64,000 nucleotides of DNA from Herbidospora daliensis (GCF_001570585.1 NZ_BBXF01000001.1:427691-491690), one strand, 5' to 3'; counted from the first letter of the stretch, positions 16,540 through 25,299 are shown. The notes: generated from the sequence alone by a model not told the origin. Numbers and translations: made by a program.

Positions 16540-17760
16540 ATGCGCCGACCGAGGCTGCTCCTCGCCCTGTTAACCGCGGCCGCCACGCTCGTCAGCGGGC
16601 TGGTGGCCATCCCCCAGGCACAGGCCGCCATCGGCCCCGTGACCTGGTCTGACGAGTTCAACGCTCCGGCGGGCACGTCGATCGACGGGTCCAAGTGGAA
16701 GTTCGACATCGGCGGCGGCGGCTGGGGCAACAACGAGCAGCAGTACTACACGAACTCGACTCGCAACGTTTACCACGACGGCGCGGGCAACCTCGCGATC
16801 ACAGCCCGGCGGGAGAACCCGTCGAACCTCCAGTGCCACTACGGAACCTGCCAGTACACCTCCGGCCGCATCCTCACGGCCGACCGGTTCACGCAGGCGT
16901 ACGGGCGGTTCGAGGCGCGACTGAAGATCCCGAGGGGGCAGGGCATCTGGCCGGCGTTCTGGATGCTGGGCGGCGGCACCTGGCCCAACGGCGGCGAGAT
17001 CGACATCATGGAGAACGTCGGCAACCAGCCGAACACCGTCTACGGCACCGTCCACGGCCCCGGCTACTTCGGCGGCACGGCGGTCGGCGGCAACCGGTCG
17101 ATCGGCGCCCCGCTCGCCGACGCCTTCCACACCTACCGCGTCGACTGGTCGCCCAACCTGATCATCTGGTACCTCGACGGGTCGGAGTTCTTCCGCGTCA
17201 CCCCCTCCAGCCTGCGTGGCAACGCCTGGGTCTTCGACCACCCGTTCTTCATGATCCTGAACGTGGCGGTCGGCGGCTACTGGCCCGGCTACCCCGACGG
17301 CTCCACCCAGTTCCCGCAGACCATGCTGATCGACTACGTCCGCGTCTCAGCCTGGCAGCCCGACGGCGGCGGCGGCACCGGCAGCAACCTGCGGTCGGCC
17401 ATGAACAGCAAGTGCATCGACATCCCCGCCGCCAACCCGGTCGACGCCGCCAGGCTGCAGATGTACGACTGCAACGGCACCGCCGCCCAGCAGTGGTCGA
17501 TCAACTCCGACGGCACGGTCCGCGCGATGGGCAAGTGCATGGACGCCGCCGCGGCCGGCACCGCCAACGGGACCGCGATCCAGCTCTACACGTGCAACGG
17601 CACCGCCGCCCAGCGCTTCACCCTGTCGGGCGCGGGCGACCTGGTGAACGTCGCCGCCAACAGATGCGTCGACATCGCCGGCCGCAACACCGCCAACGGA
17701 GCCCAGCTCCATCTGTGGGACTGCACGGGCGCCTCCAACCAGAAGTGGTCGCGCTCGTAA
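16540..17760 (+). CDS. Secreted GH16 endo-beta-1,3-glucanase with ricin-type CBM13
   Basis: 406 residues: signal peptide (1-29, cleavage after AQA), GH16 laminarinase-type domain (about 32-275) and a C-terminal beta-trefoil lectin (about 285-406). The GH16 catalytic motif GEIDIMENVG carries the nucleophile and acid/base Glu residues. The trefoil shows three Q-x-W/F repeats (QQWSI, QRFTL, QKWSR), as in CBM13. It probably hydrolyses fungal or plant beta-1,3-glucan outside the cell. GGAGG stands before the ATG, and a strong promoter with palindromes and a downstream intrinsic terminator make it monocistronic. Confidence 0.95.
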   Translation: MRRPRLLLALLTAAATLVSGLVAIPQAQAAIGPVTWSDEFNAPAGTSIDGSKWKFDIGGGGWGNNEQQYYTNSTRNVYHDGAGNLAITARRENPSNLQCHYGTCQYTSGRILTADRFTQAYGRFEARLKIPRGQGIWPAFWMLGGGTWPNGGEIDIMENVGNQPNTVYGTVHGPGYFGGTAVGGNRSIGAPLADAFHTYRVDWSPNLIIWYLDGSEFFRVTPSSLRGNAWVFDHPFFMILNVAVGGYWPGYPDGSTQFPQTMLIDYVRVSAWQPDGGGGTGSNLRSAMNSKCIDIPAANPVDAARLQMYDCNGTAAQQWSINSDGTVRAMGKCMDAAAAGTANGTAIQLYTCNGTAAQRFTLSGAGDLVNVAANRCVDIAGRNTANGAQLHLWDCTGASNQKWSRS

Positions 17761-17775
17761 CGTCCAGAAAAAAGA

Positions 17776-17810
17776 GAAAGGGCGCCCGCGACCCGGGCGC
17801 CCTTTCTTTT
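17776..17810 (+). terminator. Intrinsic terminator after the GH16 gene
   Basis: A 13-bp perfect stem GAAAGGGCGCCCG / CGGGCGCCCTTTC with a 5-base loop is followed by TTTT. It starts 16 bp after the stop. Confidence 0.9.
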
Positions 17811-17873
17811 GCCCGCAGTTCTGCCTGTTTCAGGCTTAATTCAGTCGTGACACGCCGGTCATCCGGTTGAGTA

Positions 17874-17927
17874 TTGACGGTTTTCGGCACCGGTTCGATA
17901 CTCGGTTCACTCTTGGAGAGCGTTCTC
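17874..17927 (+). promoter_or_regulatory. Promoter and operator-like dyads before the ROK regulator
   Basis: TTGACG (17874-17879), a 17-base spacer and GATACT (17897-17902) give a promoter. GAGTAT (17869-17874) and ATACTC (17898-17903) form an inverted repeat that spans it, and GAGAGCGTTCTC (17916-17927, 10 of 12 bases symmetric) lies in the leader. Autoregulation by the ROK protein is a reasonable inference. Confidence 0.5.
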
Positions 17928-17944
17928 TGTGAGGGGGTGAACCC

Positions 17945-19093
17945 ATGTCCCGGCGGATCGCCAACCGCACCCGTGTCATCCGCGCGCTGCGGGAGCGCGG
18001 CCCGTTGTCGCGCCGCGAGCTCGCCGGAATCGGGTTGTCCCGCTCGACCGTCACCGCCGTCGTCGAGGAGCTCGTCGGCGCGGGGCTGGTCGTCGAGGTC
18101 TCCGGGCCCGCCCGGGGAGCCGGGCGGCCGGCGCAGCTCATCTCGCTCTCCCCCGCGCTCGGGGTCGCGGTGGGGGTCGAGATCGCCAACGGGGTGGTCC
18201 GGGCGGCGGTCTGCGACCTCTCCCGGCGGCTGCTCGCCCATGACGCGGTCGTGGTCGACGAGCGTACAAGACCCGAAGAGACGCTGGTCGTGGTGGCCGA
18301 GCTGGTCGACCGGCTGCTCGGCGGGCGGTCGCGCGACGACGTGCTCGGGGTCGGGATCGCGATCCCGGGGCCGATCCAGCGCGGCACCGGGCGCAACGGG
18401 CGGGCCACCACGCTGAAGCCGTGGGTGGACGTCAACCCCTACGTCACCGCGGCCGAGGCGCTGAAGCTGCCGATCGCGGTCGACAACGACGCCAACCTCG
18501 CCGCCGTCGCCGAGGCCACGTGGGGCGCGGCGCGCGGGCTGCGCGACGTCGCCTACGTCTACTCCGCCGCCGGCATCGGCGTCGGGTTCATCCTGAACGG
18601 CTCCCTGTACGCCGGCGCGAACGGCACCGCCGGGGAGCTCGGCCACACCACGATCGACGAGAACGGCGAGATCTGCGAGTGCGGCGGCCGGGGCTGCCTG
18701 AACACGCTGGCCAACGCCGCGTCGATCTCCCTCAACCTGCGCCGGAGCCATGGACGCGAACTGTCCATCGCCGAGGTCATCGCGCTCGCCCACGACGGGG
18801 ATCTCGGTTGCCGCCGGGTCATCGCCGACGCGGGCCGGCACATCGGGCTGGCCGCGGCCAACCTCTACAACCTGCTCGACCCCGAGCTGATCGTCCTGGG
18901 CGGGAACCTCGCGCCCGCCGGGGAGATCCTGCTGGGGCCGCTGCGGGAGTCCATGGCCCGACGGGCCATCCACGCCGGGGAGGTGCTGCCGCCCTTCATC
19001 GTCGGCGAGCTCGATCAGGACGTGGTGGTCGTGATGGGCGCCGCCGCCGTCGTGCTGCGGGACGACGAGAGGTTCCCGCTGCCCGACAGGTGA
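17945..19093 (+). CDS. ROK family transcriptional regulator
   Basis: 382 residues: winged-helix N-terminus (about 5-65, LSRSTVTAVVEELVGAGLV) and a C-terminal ROK sugar-kinase-like domain. The ROK zinc/structural signature reads GELGHTTID followed by CECGGRGCLNT near residues 230-258; VAVGVEIANG is the phosphate-1-type strand. GAGGGGG precedes the ATG. It probably represses the ABC sugar-uptake operon downstream, from which a terminator separates it, in response to the imported sugar or its phosphate. Whether it retains kinase activity is unknown. Confidence 0.92.
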   Translation: MSRRIANRTRVIRALRERGPLSRRELAGIGLSRSTVTAVVEELVGAGLVVEVSGPARGAGRPAQLISLSPALGVAVGVEIANGVVRAAVCDLSRRLLAHDAVVVDERTRPEETLVVVAELVDRLLGGRSRDDVLGVGIAIPGPIQRGTGRNGRATTLKPWVDVNPYVTAAEALKLPIAVDNDANLAAVAEATWGAARGLRDVAYVYSAAGIGVGFILNGSLYAGANGTAGELGHTTIDENGEICECGGRGCLNTLANAASISLNLRRSHGRELSIAEVIALAHDGDLGCRRVIADAGRHIGLAAANLYNLLDPELIVLGGNLAPAGEILLGPLRESMARRAIHAGEVLPPFIVGELDQDVVVVMGAAAVVLRDDERFPLPDR

Positions 19094-19094
19094 C

Positions 19095-19132
19095 GGCCCG
19101 GCTCACGGTTGCCGCCGCGAGCCGGGCCTTTT
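19095..19132 (+). terminator. Intrinsic terminator between ROK regulator and ABC operon
   Basis: The stem GGCCCGGCTC / GAGCCGGGCC (19095-19104 with 19119-19128), a 14-base loop and TTTT lie directly after the ROK stop codon. Confidence 0.85.
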
Positions 19133-19179
19133 ACGCCACGGGGTGGGCCCGTGGCGGCGACACAAATAGTGGAGCAGTC

Positions 19180-20274
19180 ATGAATTTACCTCGCCTCGGC
19201 ATGCTTCTCGTGCTGGTGCTGGCGACGGCCTGCGGGACGGCGGCCGAGCCGCCCGCGTCGGCCCCCGCCGCCGGATCCTCAGGGAAGCTGAAGATCGCCC
19301 TGTCCAACTCGTTCATCGGGAACCAGTGGCGGGTCGAGATGGAGAACGTCTTCAAGGCGGCGTGCGCGATGCCGCCGTACAAGGACCAGGTCGACTGCAG
19401 CGTCTTCAACGCCGGCAACGACGTGTCGACGCAGTCGCGGCAGATCTCGAACCTGATCTCGCAGGGCGTCGACGGCATCGTCATCAACGCGGCCTCGACG
19501 AGCGGGCTCAACGGGGTCGTGCAGCAGGCCTGCGATCGAGGCATCACCGTGGTGTCGTTCGACAACACCGTCGATCACCCGTGCGGGATCACGGTCAACA
19601 CCGACCAACTGAAGTTCGGGCAGCAGCTCGCGCAGTTCATCGTCGACGAGCTCGGCGGCACCGGCAACGTGGTCATGGTCACCGGCGTGGCCGGGACCGG
19701 CGCCGACAACGACCGCAACAAGGGCGCCAAGGAGGTGTTCGCGGCCAACCCCGGGATCAAGGTGGTGGCCGAGTACAGCGGCATGTGGGACTCGGCGACC
19801 GCCCAGCGGGTCACCGCCGCGCAGCTGCCGAGCCTGCCCGACGTCGACGGCGTGTGGGTCTCGGGCGGCACCGACGGCGTCATCAAGGCGTTCGCCGACG
19901 CCAAGCGGGAGATGCCGGTGTTCGGCGGGGAGGCCGAGAACGGCTTCCGCAAGTACATGGCCGGAACGCTGACGCCGCAGGTCAAGGGCATGTCCATCGG
20001 CCAGCCGCCCTACCTGTCGGTGGTCGCGCTGGAGCTGGCGCGGGCGGTCATCAAGAAGGAGCGCGCGAAGGGCAACCTGACGATCCCGTTCCCGGTCGTG
20101 ACCGGCTCGGCGCTCACCCCGGGTGAGACGGTCTTCCCCGACCTGCCCGACAGCTTCTTCGCCGACTTCACCGACTCGGGGCCGAACGCGATCCTGGTGT
20201 TGTGCCAGCAGGCCGCGACCGACGGCACCCCCTGCCCCGGCGCGACCCTCTCCGTCAAGCTCGGCACCCCATGA
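19180..20274 (+). CDS. Ribose-type sugar ABC transporter substrate-binding lipoprotein
   Basis: 364-residue periplasmic-binding-protein-like I protein (Peripla_BP_4, RbsB type). The lipobox LATAC gives Cys18. The N lobe begins KLKIALSNSFIGNQWRVEM and the hinge region has GIVINAASTSGLNGVVQQA; MVTGVAGTGADNDRNKGAKE and GVWVSGGTDGVIKAF belong to the C lobe. GGAG lies six bases before the ATG, which is used in preference to upstream in-frame codons. The stop overlaps the ATPase gene by ATGA. The ligand is probably a pentose or a related sugar, inferred from family and the lactonase. Confidence 0.93.
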   Translation: MNLPRLGMLLVLVLATACGTAAEPPASAPAAGSSGKLKIALSNSFIGNQWRVEMENVFKAACAMPPYKDQVDCSVFNAGNDVSTQSRQISNLISQGVDGIVINAASTSGLNGVVQQACDRGITVVSFDNTVDHPCGITVNTDQLKFGQQLAQFIVDELGGTGNVVMVTGVAGTGADNDRNKGAKEVFAANPGIKVVAEYSGMWDSATAQRVTAAQLPSLPDVDGVWVSGGTDGVIKAFADAKREMPVFGGEAENGFRKYMAGTLTPQVKGMSIGQPPYLSVVALELARAVIKKERAKGNLTIPFPVVTGSALTPGETVFPDLPDSFFADFTDSGPNAILVLCQQAATDGTPCPGATLSVKLGTP

Positions 20275-21788
20275 CCGTCACGGCCACCGGGGTCGGGCGC
20301 GCGTTCGGCGGCGTCCAGGCCCTCCGGGACGCGTCGTTCGCGGCGCGTCCCGGGGAGATCCACGCCCTGGCCGGGGAGAACGGCGCGGGGAAGAGCACCC
20401 TCATCAAGGTGCTCTGCGGCGCGATCCGCGCCGACACCGGGACCGTCGTGGTCGAGGGCCGGGTCGCGACCGCGTTCCAGGAGCTCTCGCTGCTGCCCGA
20501 CCTGACCGTGGCGGAGAACCTGCTGCTGGCCGCGCCGCCCCGGGGGCGGCTCGGCCTGGTCCGCCGCAGCCGCCTCGCCGACGAGGCCGCTCTGATCCTC
20601 TCCCGGTACGGGGCCTCCGGCGTCGACCCCCGCTCCCCCGCCCGTGACCTGGCCGTCTCCCAGAAACAGGTGGTCGAGCTGGTGCGAGTGCTGGCCCTGG
20701 AGCCCGACGTGGTCTTCCTGGACGAACCGACGGCCGCCCTGGCCGAACGCGAGGTCGACTGGCTCGCCGGGCACATGCGCCGCCTGCGCGACGCCGGGGC
20801 GTGCGTCATCTTCACCTCGCACCGATGGCGGGAGATCGAGCGCCTGGCCGACCGCGTGACCGTCTTCCGGGGCGGCACGAACGTGGCGACGCGCGACCGC
20901 CTGTCGGAGGAGGAGGCCATCACCCTGATGACGGGCCGCACGCTCGGCGCCACCTACCCCGACGTCTCGGAGATCGTTCCGGGAGAGAGCGCGCTGACGG
21001 TGACCGGCCTGACGAGCGGGCGGCTCCGCGAGGTGTCGTTCGAGCTGCGCAGGGGCGAGATCCTCGGCGTGGGCGGCCTGGCCGGGCAGGGCCAGCGCGA
21101 CCTCTTCCTGACCCTGTTCGGCGCGGGGAAACCCGCCGCCGGACGGTTGTCGGTCACCCGGGCGACCGGCGGCACGGCCGAGCCGGTCGCCGACGGCCGG
21201 CCGAGCGCCCGCGCGGGCCTGCTGCCGGACTGGCCGGTACGGCTGCGGCAGCCCCGCGACGCCATCAAGGCCGGGATCGCCTACGTGCCCGAAGACCGCA
21301 AGGCCGAAGGGCTGCTGCTGCACCTGTCGATCCGCGACAACATCGCGCTCGCCACGCTGGCCCGGCGCTCCCGCGCCGGGTTCATCCGGCACCGGGCCGA
21401 GAAGGCCGCCGTCTCGGGCATCGCCGGGAAGCTCGCCATCGGCGCCGGGCGCTCGACGGCGCAGGCGGCCGGCACGTTGTCGGGCGGCAACCAGCAGAAG
21501 GCGGTGATGGCCCGCTGGCTGCTCACCGACGCCGACGTCTTCCTGCTCTACGACGTCACCCGGGGCGTCGACGCCGCCACCAAGCACGACATCTACCACC
21601 TCATCGCCGACCTGGCCCGCGACGGCAAGGCGATCCTCTTCTACTCCAGCGAGACCGAGGAGATCGCCGGGTTGTGCCACCGCGTGCTGGTGCTGCGCGA
21701 GGGCCGGATCGCGGCCGAGCTGCCCGGCCCTGTCGGCGACGCGGAGACCATCGTGGCCGCCTCGATCAGGGAGCCCGCCGATGCGTGA
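20271..21788 (+). CDS. Sugar ABC transporter ATPase with two nucleotide-binding domains (RbsA/XylG type)
   Basis: 505 residues. The first domain is canonical: Walker A GENGAGKST, Walker B VVFLDEPTAAL and the H-loop TSHRWREI, although its signature region reads AVSQKQ rather than LSVGQ. The second has the usual degenerate Walker A (LAGQGQRDL), an intact LSGGNQQK signature, and a Walker B changed to FLLYDVTRGVD, where the Asp-Glu of LDEPTRGVD is altered. The Q-loop FQELSLLPDLTV is present. It energises the two permeases encoded next, overlapping permease 1 by 8 bp. Confidence 0.94.
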   Translation: MTVTATGVGRAFGGVQALRDASFAARPGEIHALAGENGAGKSTLIKVLCGAIRADTGTVVVEGRVATAFQELSLLPDLTVAENLLLAAPPRGRLGLVRRSRLADEAALILSRYGASGVDPRSPARDLAVSQKQVVELVRVLALEPDVVFLDEPTAALAEREVDWLAGHMRRLRDAGACVIFTSHRWREIERLADRVTVFRGGTNVATRDRLSEEEAITLMTGRTLGATYPDVSEIVPGESALTVTGLTSGRLREVSFELRRGEILGVGGLAGQGQRDLFLTLFGAGKPAAGRLSVTRATGGTAEPVADGRPSARAGLLPDWPVRLRQPRDAIKAGIAYVPEDRKAEGLLLHLSIRDNIALATLARRSRAGFIRHRAEKAAVSGIAGKLAIGAGRSTAQAAGTLSGGNQQKAVMARWLLTDADVFLLYDVTRGVDAATKHDIYHLIADLARDGKAILFYSSETEEIAGLCHRVLVLREGRIAAELPGPVGDAETIVAASIREPADA

Positions 21789-22707
21789 CCTCCAGGACCG
21801 GCTCGGCTACCTCGTGCTGGCGGCGACCGCGCTCGCCTACTTCACCGTCTACACCACCAGCCTGGGCCGGCCGCCCGGCTCGTTCGACTACCTCGCGATC
21901 CTCAACACCACGATGCCGCTCGTGCTGGTCGCGCTCGGGCAGAGCCTCGTCGTGCTCACCGGCGGCATCGACCTGTCGGTCGGCGGGGTCGTGAGCCTGT
22001 GCGTCGCGATCACCGCCGCCACCGGGGGCGCCCCCGGCTGGATTTTCGCCGTGGTGCTGCTCGGCGGCCTGTGCGGCCTGGTCAACGGCCTGGTGGTGGC
22101 GTACGGGCGGATCGCGCCCATCCTCACCACCCTGGCCACGTTGTCGGTCTACACCGGGGCGGCCCTGTGGGTGCTGCCCGTCCCGGGCGGGTCGATCGCG
22201 CCCGAGGTCAGGGCGGTGTTGTCGAACCCGAACGTGCCCACCGGCCTCGGCTGGCTGGCGCTGGCCGTGGCCGGCTGGTGGGTGCTGCGCCGCACCCGGT
22301 TCGGCATGCGCGTCTACGCCGTCGGCAGCGACGAGACCTCGGCCCGCGCGGTCGGCGTGCCGGTCGAGCGGGTCAAGGCGAAGGTCTACGCGCTGTCGGG
22401 CCTGTGCTCGGCCGCCGCGGCGGTGTTCTACGTCGCCACGACGACGGCGGGCGACGCCAACGCCGGGGCGCCGTTCATCCTCACCTCCATCGCCTCGGTC
22501 GTCGTCGGCGGGGTCGCGTTCACCGGCGGGAAGGGCAGCGCGATGGGCGCGGTGGCGGGCGCGGTCGCGCTCACGCTGGTCATCGACGTGTTGTTCTTCG
22601 CCGGGATCGACCCGCTCTACCAGTCGCTCTTCCAGGGGTTGTTCCTGGTCGTCGCGGTGCTGCTCGGCACCGGGGCCGCCCTGCTCGCCCGCCGGAGGGC
22701 CGCGTGA
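21781..22707 (+). CDS. Sugar ABC transporter permease 1 (RbsC family)
   Basis: 308-residue inner-membrane protein with about eight to ten hydrophobic segments. The BPD_transp_2 signature GGIDLSVGGVVSL follows the second segment and IASVVVGGVAFTGGKGS is the conserved C-terminal motif. Unlike single RbsC homodimers, this operon encodes two different permeases, so the channel is probably a heterodimer. It overlaps the ATPase gene by 8 bp and the second permease by GTGA. Confidence 0.94.
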   Translation: MRDLQDRLGYLVLAATALAYFTVYTTSLGRPPGSFDYLAILNTTMPLVLVALGQSLVVLTGGIDLSVGGVVSLCVAITAATGGAPGWIFAVVLLGGLCGLVNGLVVAYGRIAPILTTLATLSVYTGAALWVLPVPGGSIAPEVRAVLSNPNVPTGLGWLALAVAGWWVLRRTRFGMRVYAVGSDETSARAVGVPVERVKAKVYALSGLCSAAAAVFYVATTTAGDANAGAPFILTSIASVVVGGVAFTGGKGSAMGAVAGAVALTLVIDVLFFAGIDPLYQSLFQGLFLVVAVLLGTGAALLARRRAA

Positions 22708-23630
22708 ACCGCCGTGCCGCCTACGCCGTCGCCGTCGCGGCGGTCGTGCTGATCCTCGGGGCCGTGTTGTCGCCGGGCTTCGCGTCGTGGCCGGGCCTGC
22801 GCGCCGTCCTGATCGTGGCGAGCTTCACCGGCTTCGTCGCGGCCGGGCAGATGCTGGTGGTCCTGGTCGGCGGCATCGACCTGTCGATCCCGTGGGTGCT
22901 CAACGCGGCGGCGATCGTGCTGACCACGACCGGCCTGGGCCTGGCCGACCGGCTGCCGCTCGCGCTGGCGCTGGCCGTCGGGGCGGGCCTGCTGGCGGGC
23001 CTGGTCAACGGCCTGGGCGTCGCCTGGCTCGGGGTGCCGGCGGTCGTCATGACGCTGGGCATGAACGGCGTCCTGCAGGGCCTCACCCTGGGCGTCTCCC
23101 AGGGTCTGACCTGCGGAGACTGCGGCCACTACGCGCCGCAGCCGCTCCGGGACCTGTTCGCCGGCACCGTCCCGGCCGCGCTGCTGGTCTGGCTGGGCGC
23201 CGCGCTGTTCGTGACGGTCCTGCTCACGCTGACCACCTTCGGGCGCCGCGTGTACGCGACCGGCGCCAACCCCCGCGCCGCCTACCTGTCCGGGGTGGGG
23301 GTGAAGGGGGTGACGGTCGCCCTCTACACGCTGTCGGGCGGGTTCGCCGCGCTCGCGGGCATCATGCTGGTCGGCTACGGCGGACAGGCGTCGCTGGGCC
23401 TCGGCGACCCCTACCTGTTCGAGTCGATCGCGGCCGTCGTCGTCGGCGGGGTCTCCATCCTCGGCGGCCGGGGCACCTACGTCGGCGTCATCGCCGGGTC
23501 GCTGACGCTGGTGGCCGTCACCACGGTGCTGCGCGCCCAGCAGGTGCCCGAATACGGCCGCCTGATGATCTACGGCCTGGTCATCCTGGCCATCCTGTTC
23601 GCCTACGGCCGGGAGAGGGCCCATGATTGA
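22704..23630 (+). CDS. Sugar ABC transporter permease 2 (RbsC family)
   Basis: 308 residues, the same fold and nearly the same length as permease 1. It has GGIDLSIPWVLNAAA, FGRRVYATGANPRAAYLSGV and IAAVVVGGVSILGGRGTY. An unusual extracytoplasmic loop carries two Cys (SQGLTCGDCGHYAPQP). It starts at the GTG at 22704 inside the stop of permease 1 and ends 8 bp inside the lactonase gene. Confidence 0.94.
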   Translation: MNRRAAYAVAVAAVVLILGAVLSPGFASWPGLRAVLIVASFTGFVAAGQMLVVLVGGIDLSIPWVLNAAAIVLTTTGLGLADRLPLALALAVGAGLLAGLVNGLGVAWLGVPAVVMTLGMNGVLQGLTLGVSQGLTCGDCGHYAPQPLRDLFAGTVPAALLVWLGAALFVTVLLTLTTFGRRVYATGANPRAAYLSGVGVKGVTVALYTLSGGFAALAGIMLVGYGGQASLGLGDPYLFESIAAVVVGGVSILGGRGTYVGVIAGSLTLVAVTTVLRAQQVPEYGRLMIYGLVILAILFAYGRERAHD

Positions 23631-24426
23631 CGTCTTCAGCGACATCCCCTGCGCGCTGGGCGAGAGCGCCCTCTGGGACGGCGAACGCCTCTACTGGGTC
23701 GACATCCTCGGCCACCGCATCTACGCCAAACCCTGGTCCGGCGGCGACACGGCCGTCGTCGCCACCCCCGGCCCGGTCGGCGCGGTCGCGCTGCGCCGAA
23801 CGGGCCTGGTCGCCACGCTCCGCCACAGCATCGCCTTCGCCGACGTCGACGCGGGCACCGTCGAGAGCGTCGTCCAGGTCGAGAGCGCCCCGGAGAACCG
23901 GCTGAACGACGGCGCGGTCGACGCCGAGGGCCGGTTCTGGTTCGGTTCGATGAACCTGGCCGAGAAGGACCCGACCGGCTCCTTCTACCGCCTCAACCCC
24001 GACCTCACCGTGGAGAAGGTCTTCGGCGGCGTCATCTGCTCCAACGGCCCGGCGTTCAGCCCCGACGGGAAGACGGTCTACCACGTCGACTCCACGGCGC
24101 GGCGCATCACGGCGTACACGGATGAGGGCAGCCGGATCTTCGCCACCGACGACGACTGCTTCCCCGACGGCCTGGCCGTCGACGCCGAGGGCGGCGTGTG
24201 GAACTGCAAGTGGGACGGCGCGCGCGTCGTCCGCTACGCCCCCGACGGCACGATCGACCGGGTCATCGAGGTCCCGGTCGAACGGCCGACCCGGTGCGCC
24301 TTCGCCGGGCCGGGCCTCGACGTCCTGGCGATCACCACGGCGAAGGGAGACCGGCCGCTGTCGGGCCAGGTGCTCCTGGCCGACCCGGGGGTGAAGGGGC
24401 TCCCGGCCCATCGGTTCCCGGGCTGA
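23623..24426 (+). CDS. SMP-30/gluconolactonase/LRE family sugar lactonase
   Basis: 267-residue six-bladed beta-propeller, slightly shorter than the usual 290. Metal ligands are recognisable: LGESALWD near residues 12-19 (Glu), ENRLNDGAVDAEGRFWFGSM (Asn and Asp), SNGPAFSPDGKTVYHVDS and FPDGLAVDAEGGVW (Asp). It hydrolyses an aldonolactone to the aldonic acid in oxidative sugar catabolism. Being last in the importer operon, it suggests the imported sugar is oxidised by a dehydrogenase encoded elsewhere. Exact sugar unknown. Confidence 0.92.
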   Translation: MIDVFSDIPCALGESALWDGERLYWVDILGHRIYAKPWSGGDTAVVATPGPVGAVALRRTGLVATLRHSIAFADVDAGTVESVVQVESAPENRLNDGAVDAEGRFWFGSMNLAEKDPTGSFYRLNPDLTVEKVFGGVICSNGPAFSPDGKTVYHVDSTARRITAYTDEGSRIFATDDDCFPDGLAVDAEGGVWNCKWDGARVVRYAPDGTIDRVIEVPVERPTRCAFAGPGLDVLAITTAKGDRPLSGQVLLADPGVKGLPAHRFPG

Positions 24427-24433
24427 CCGGCGG

Positions 24434-24805
24434 TCAGCCGTCGAAGCGGCGGCGGGCGGTCTCGATGTGGCCGAAGTACTCGTGGGTCCAGCCGCAGATG
24501 AGATCGACCGTCGCGCGCAGGGCCTGGCCCGGCCCGGTGAGGGTGTATTCGACCTTCGGCGGCACCGTGGGGTGCACCGTGCGCTCGGCCAGGCCGTTGC
24601 GCTCCAGCATGCGCAGGTTCTGGGTGAGCATCTTGTGGCTGATGCCCTCGACCTCGTCGCGCAGTTCGCTGAAGCGCAGGGTGCGCTCGCCGAGGGTCTC
24701 GATGATCAGCAGCGCCCATTTGTTGGCGACGTCGGAGAAGATCTCCCGCGCCAGGGAGTCGGCGCGCCTGAGGTCGGCTTCGTCGTCGGTGCCCTTGGTC
24801 ACCAC
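24434..24805 (-). CDS. HxlR family winged-helix transcriptional regulator
   Basis: 123 residues, the typical size. The HxlR core reads VANKWALLIIETLGERTLRFSEL followed by the recognition helix region ISHKMLTQNLRMLERNGLAE and the wing PPKVEYTLTGPGQAL. It lacks the N-terminal Cys found in redox-sensing members, so quinone or thiol sensing through that residue is not supported. The GTG at 24805 has GGGGA upstream. It is divergent from the broken ridA gene, with a 35-bp dyad between them. Confidence 0.93.
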   Translation of the reverse strand: MVTKGTDDEADLRRADSLAREIFSDVANKWALLIIETLGERTLRFSELRDEVEGISHKMLTQNLRMLERNGLAERTVHPTVPPKVEYTLTGPGQALRATVDLICGWTHEYFGHIETARRRFDG

Positions 24806-24850
24806 GAGTTCCCCAGTTTTTGAAAAGTGCGTTCTTCCACGTCAACGTAC

Positions 24851-24885
24851 ACTCTCTTATGGTTCCCAAGTAACCGCAAGAGAGT
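24851..24885. promoter_or_regulatory. Composite inverted repeat between HxlR gene and ridA remnant
   Basis: Nested arms ACTCTCTT (24851-24858) / AAGAGAGT (24878-24885) and GGTT (24861-24864) / AACC (24872-24875) are symmetric about one centre. This resembles the bipartite operators of HxlR-type dimers and sits between the divergent genes. Confidence 0.6.
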
Positions 24886-24898
24886 CAAGGGAGACCTC

Positions 24899-25265
24899 AT
24901 GGCCGTTTCGCTCATCGACCCCGACGGCTTCGTCCGGCACCCGCTCTACCACCATGTCGCGGTGGCGAGCGGAAGCAGGCAGGTCCACATCGCGGGGCAG
25001 GTCGCCTGGGACGAGCACGGGAACCTGGTGGCGCCGGGCGACCTGTCCGGGCAGGTCGCCCAGGTCTACCGCAACGTCGCCAGGGCGCTGGAAGCGGCCG
25101 GGGCGACCTTCCACGTCACCTGATGCGCCGCGGGCTGGAAGAGGGAGATGTACGACGCCTTCAAAGCGGGCGTCGAACAGACCGCCGGTGGCGCTGATCG
25201 GGGTGGACGTGCTGTTCGAGCCCGGCATCCTCGTCGAGGCCGAGGTCACCGCGGTCGTCGAGTAG
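24899..25265 (+). pseudogene. Disrupted RidA/YjgF-family gene
   Basis: The first 74 codons encode a good RidA N-terminus (PLYHHVAVASGSRQVHIAGQ, then QVYRNVARALEAAGATF). A TGA at 25121-25123 interrupts it. The same frame then continues with AAGWKREMYDAFKAGVEQTA, typical of the family's middle. After about 25185 the match moves to another frame, giving RPPVALIGVDVLFEPGILVE and a stop at 25263-25265. The total length is only slightly under that of an intact RidA (about 130 codons), so small deletions near the stop and near 25190 explain it. RidA proteins deaminate reactive enamines/imines; this copy should not be functional. It is divergent from the HxlR gene that probably controlled it. Confidence 0.85.
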
Positions 25266-25268
25266 GAC

Positions 25269-25299
25269 TTGAGTGTGCCCCGGGGGCACGGTGTTCGCT
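25269..25299 (+). promoter_or_regulatory. MerR-type promoter with palindromic operator
   Basis: TTGAGT (25269-25274) is followed by the perfect palindrome GTGCCCC-G-GGGGCAC (25275-25289) and a weak -10 (TTCGCT, 25294-25299) at an over-long 19-base spacing. A GC-rich palindrome inside a stretched spacer is the hallmark of MerR-activated promoters, and a MerR gene is in the operon. Confidence 0.6.
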
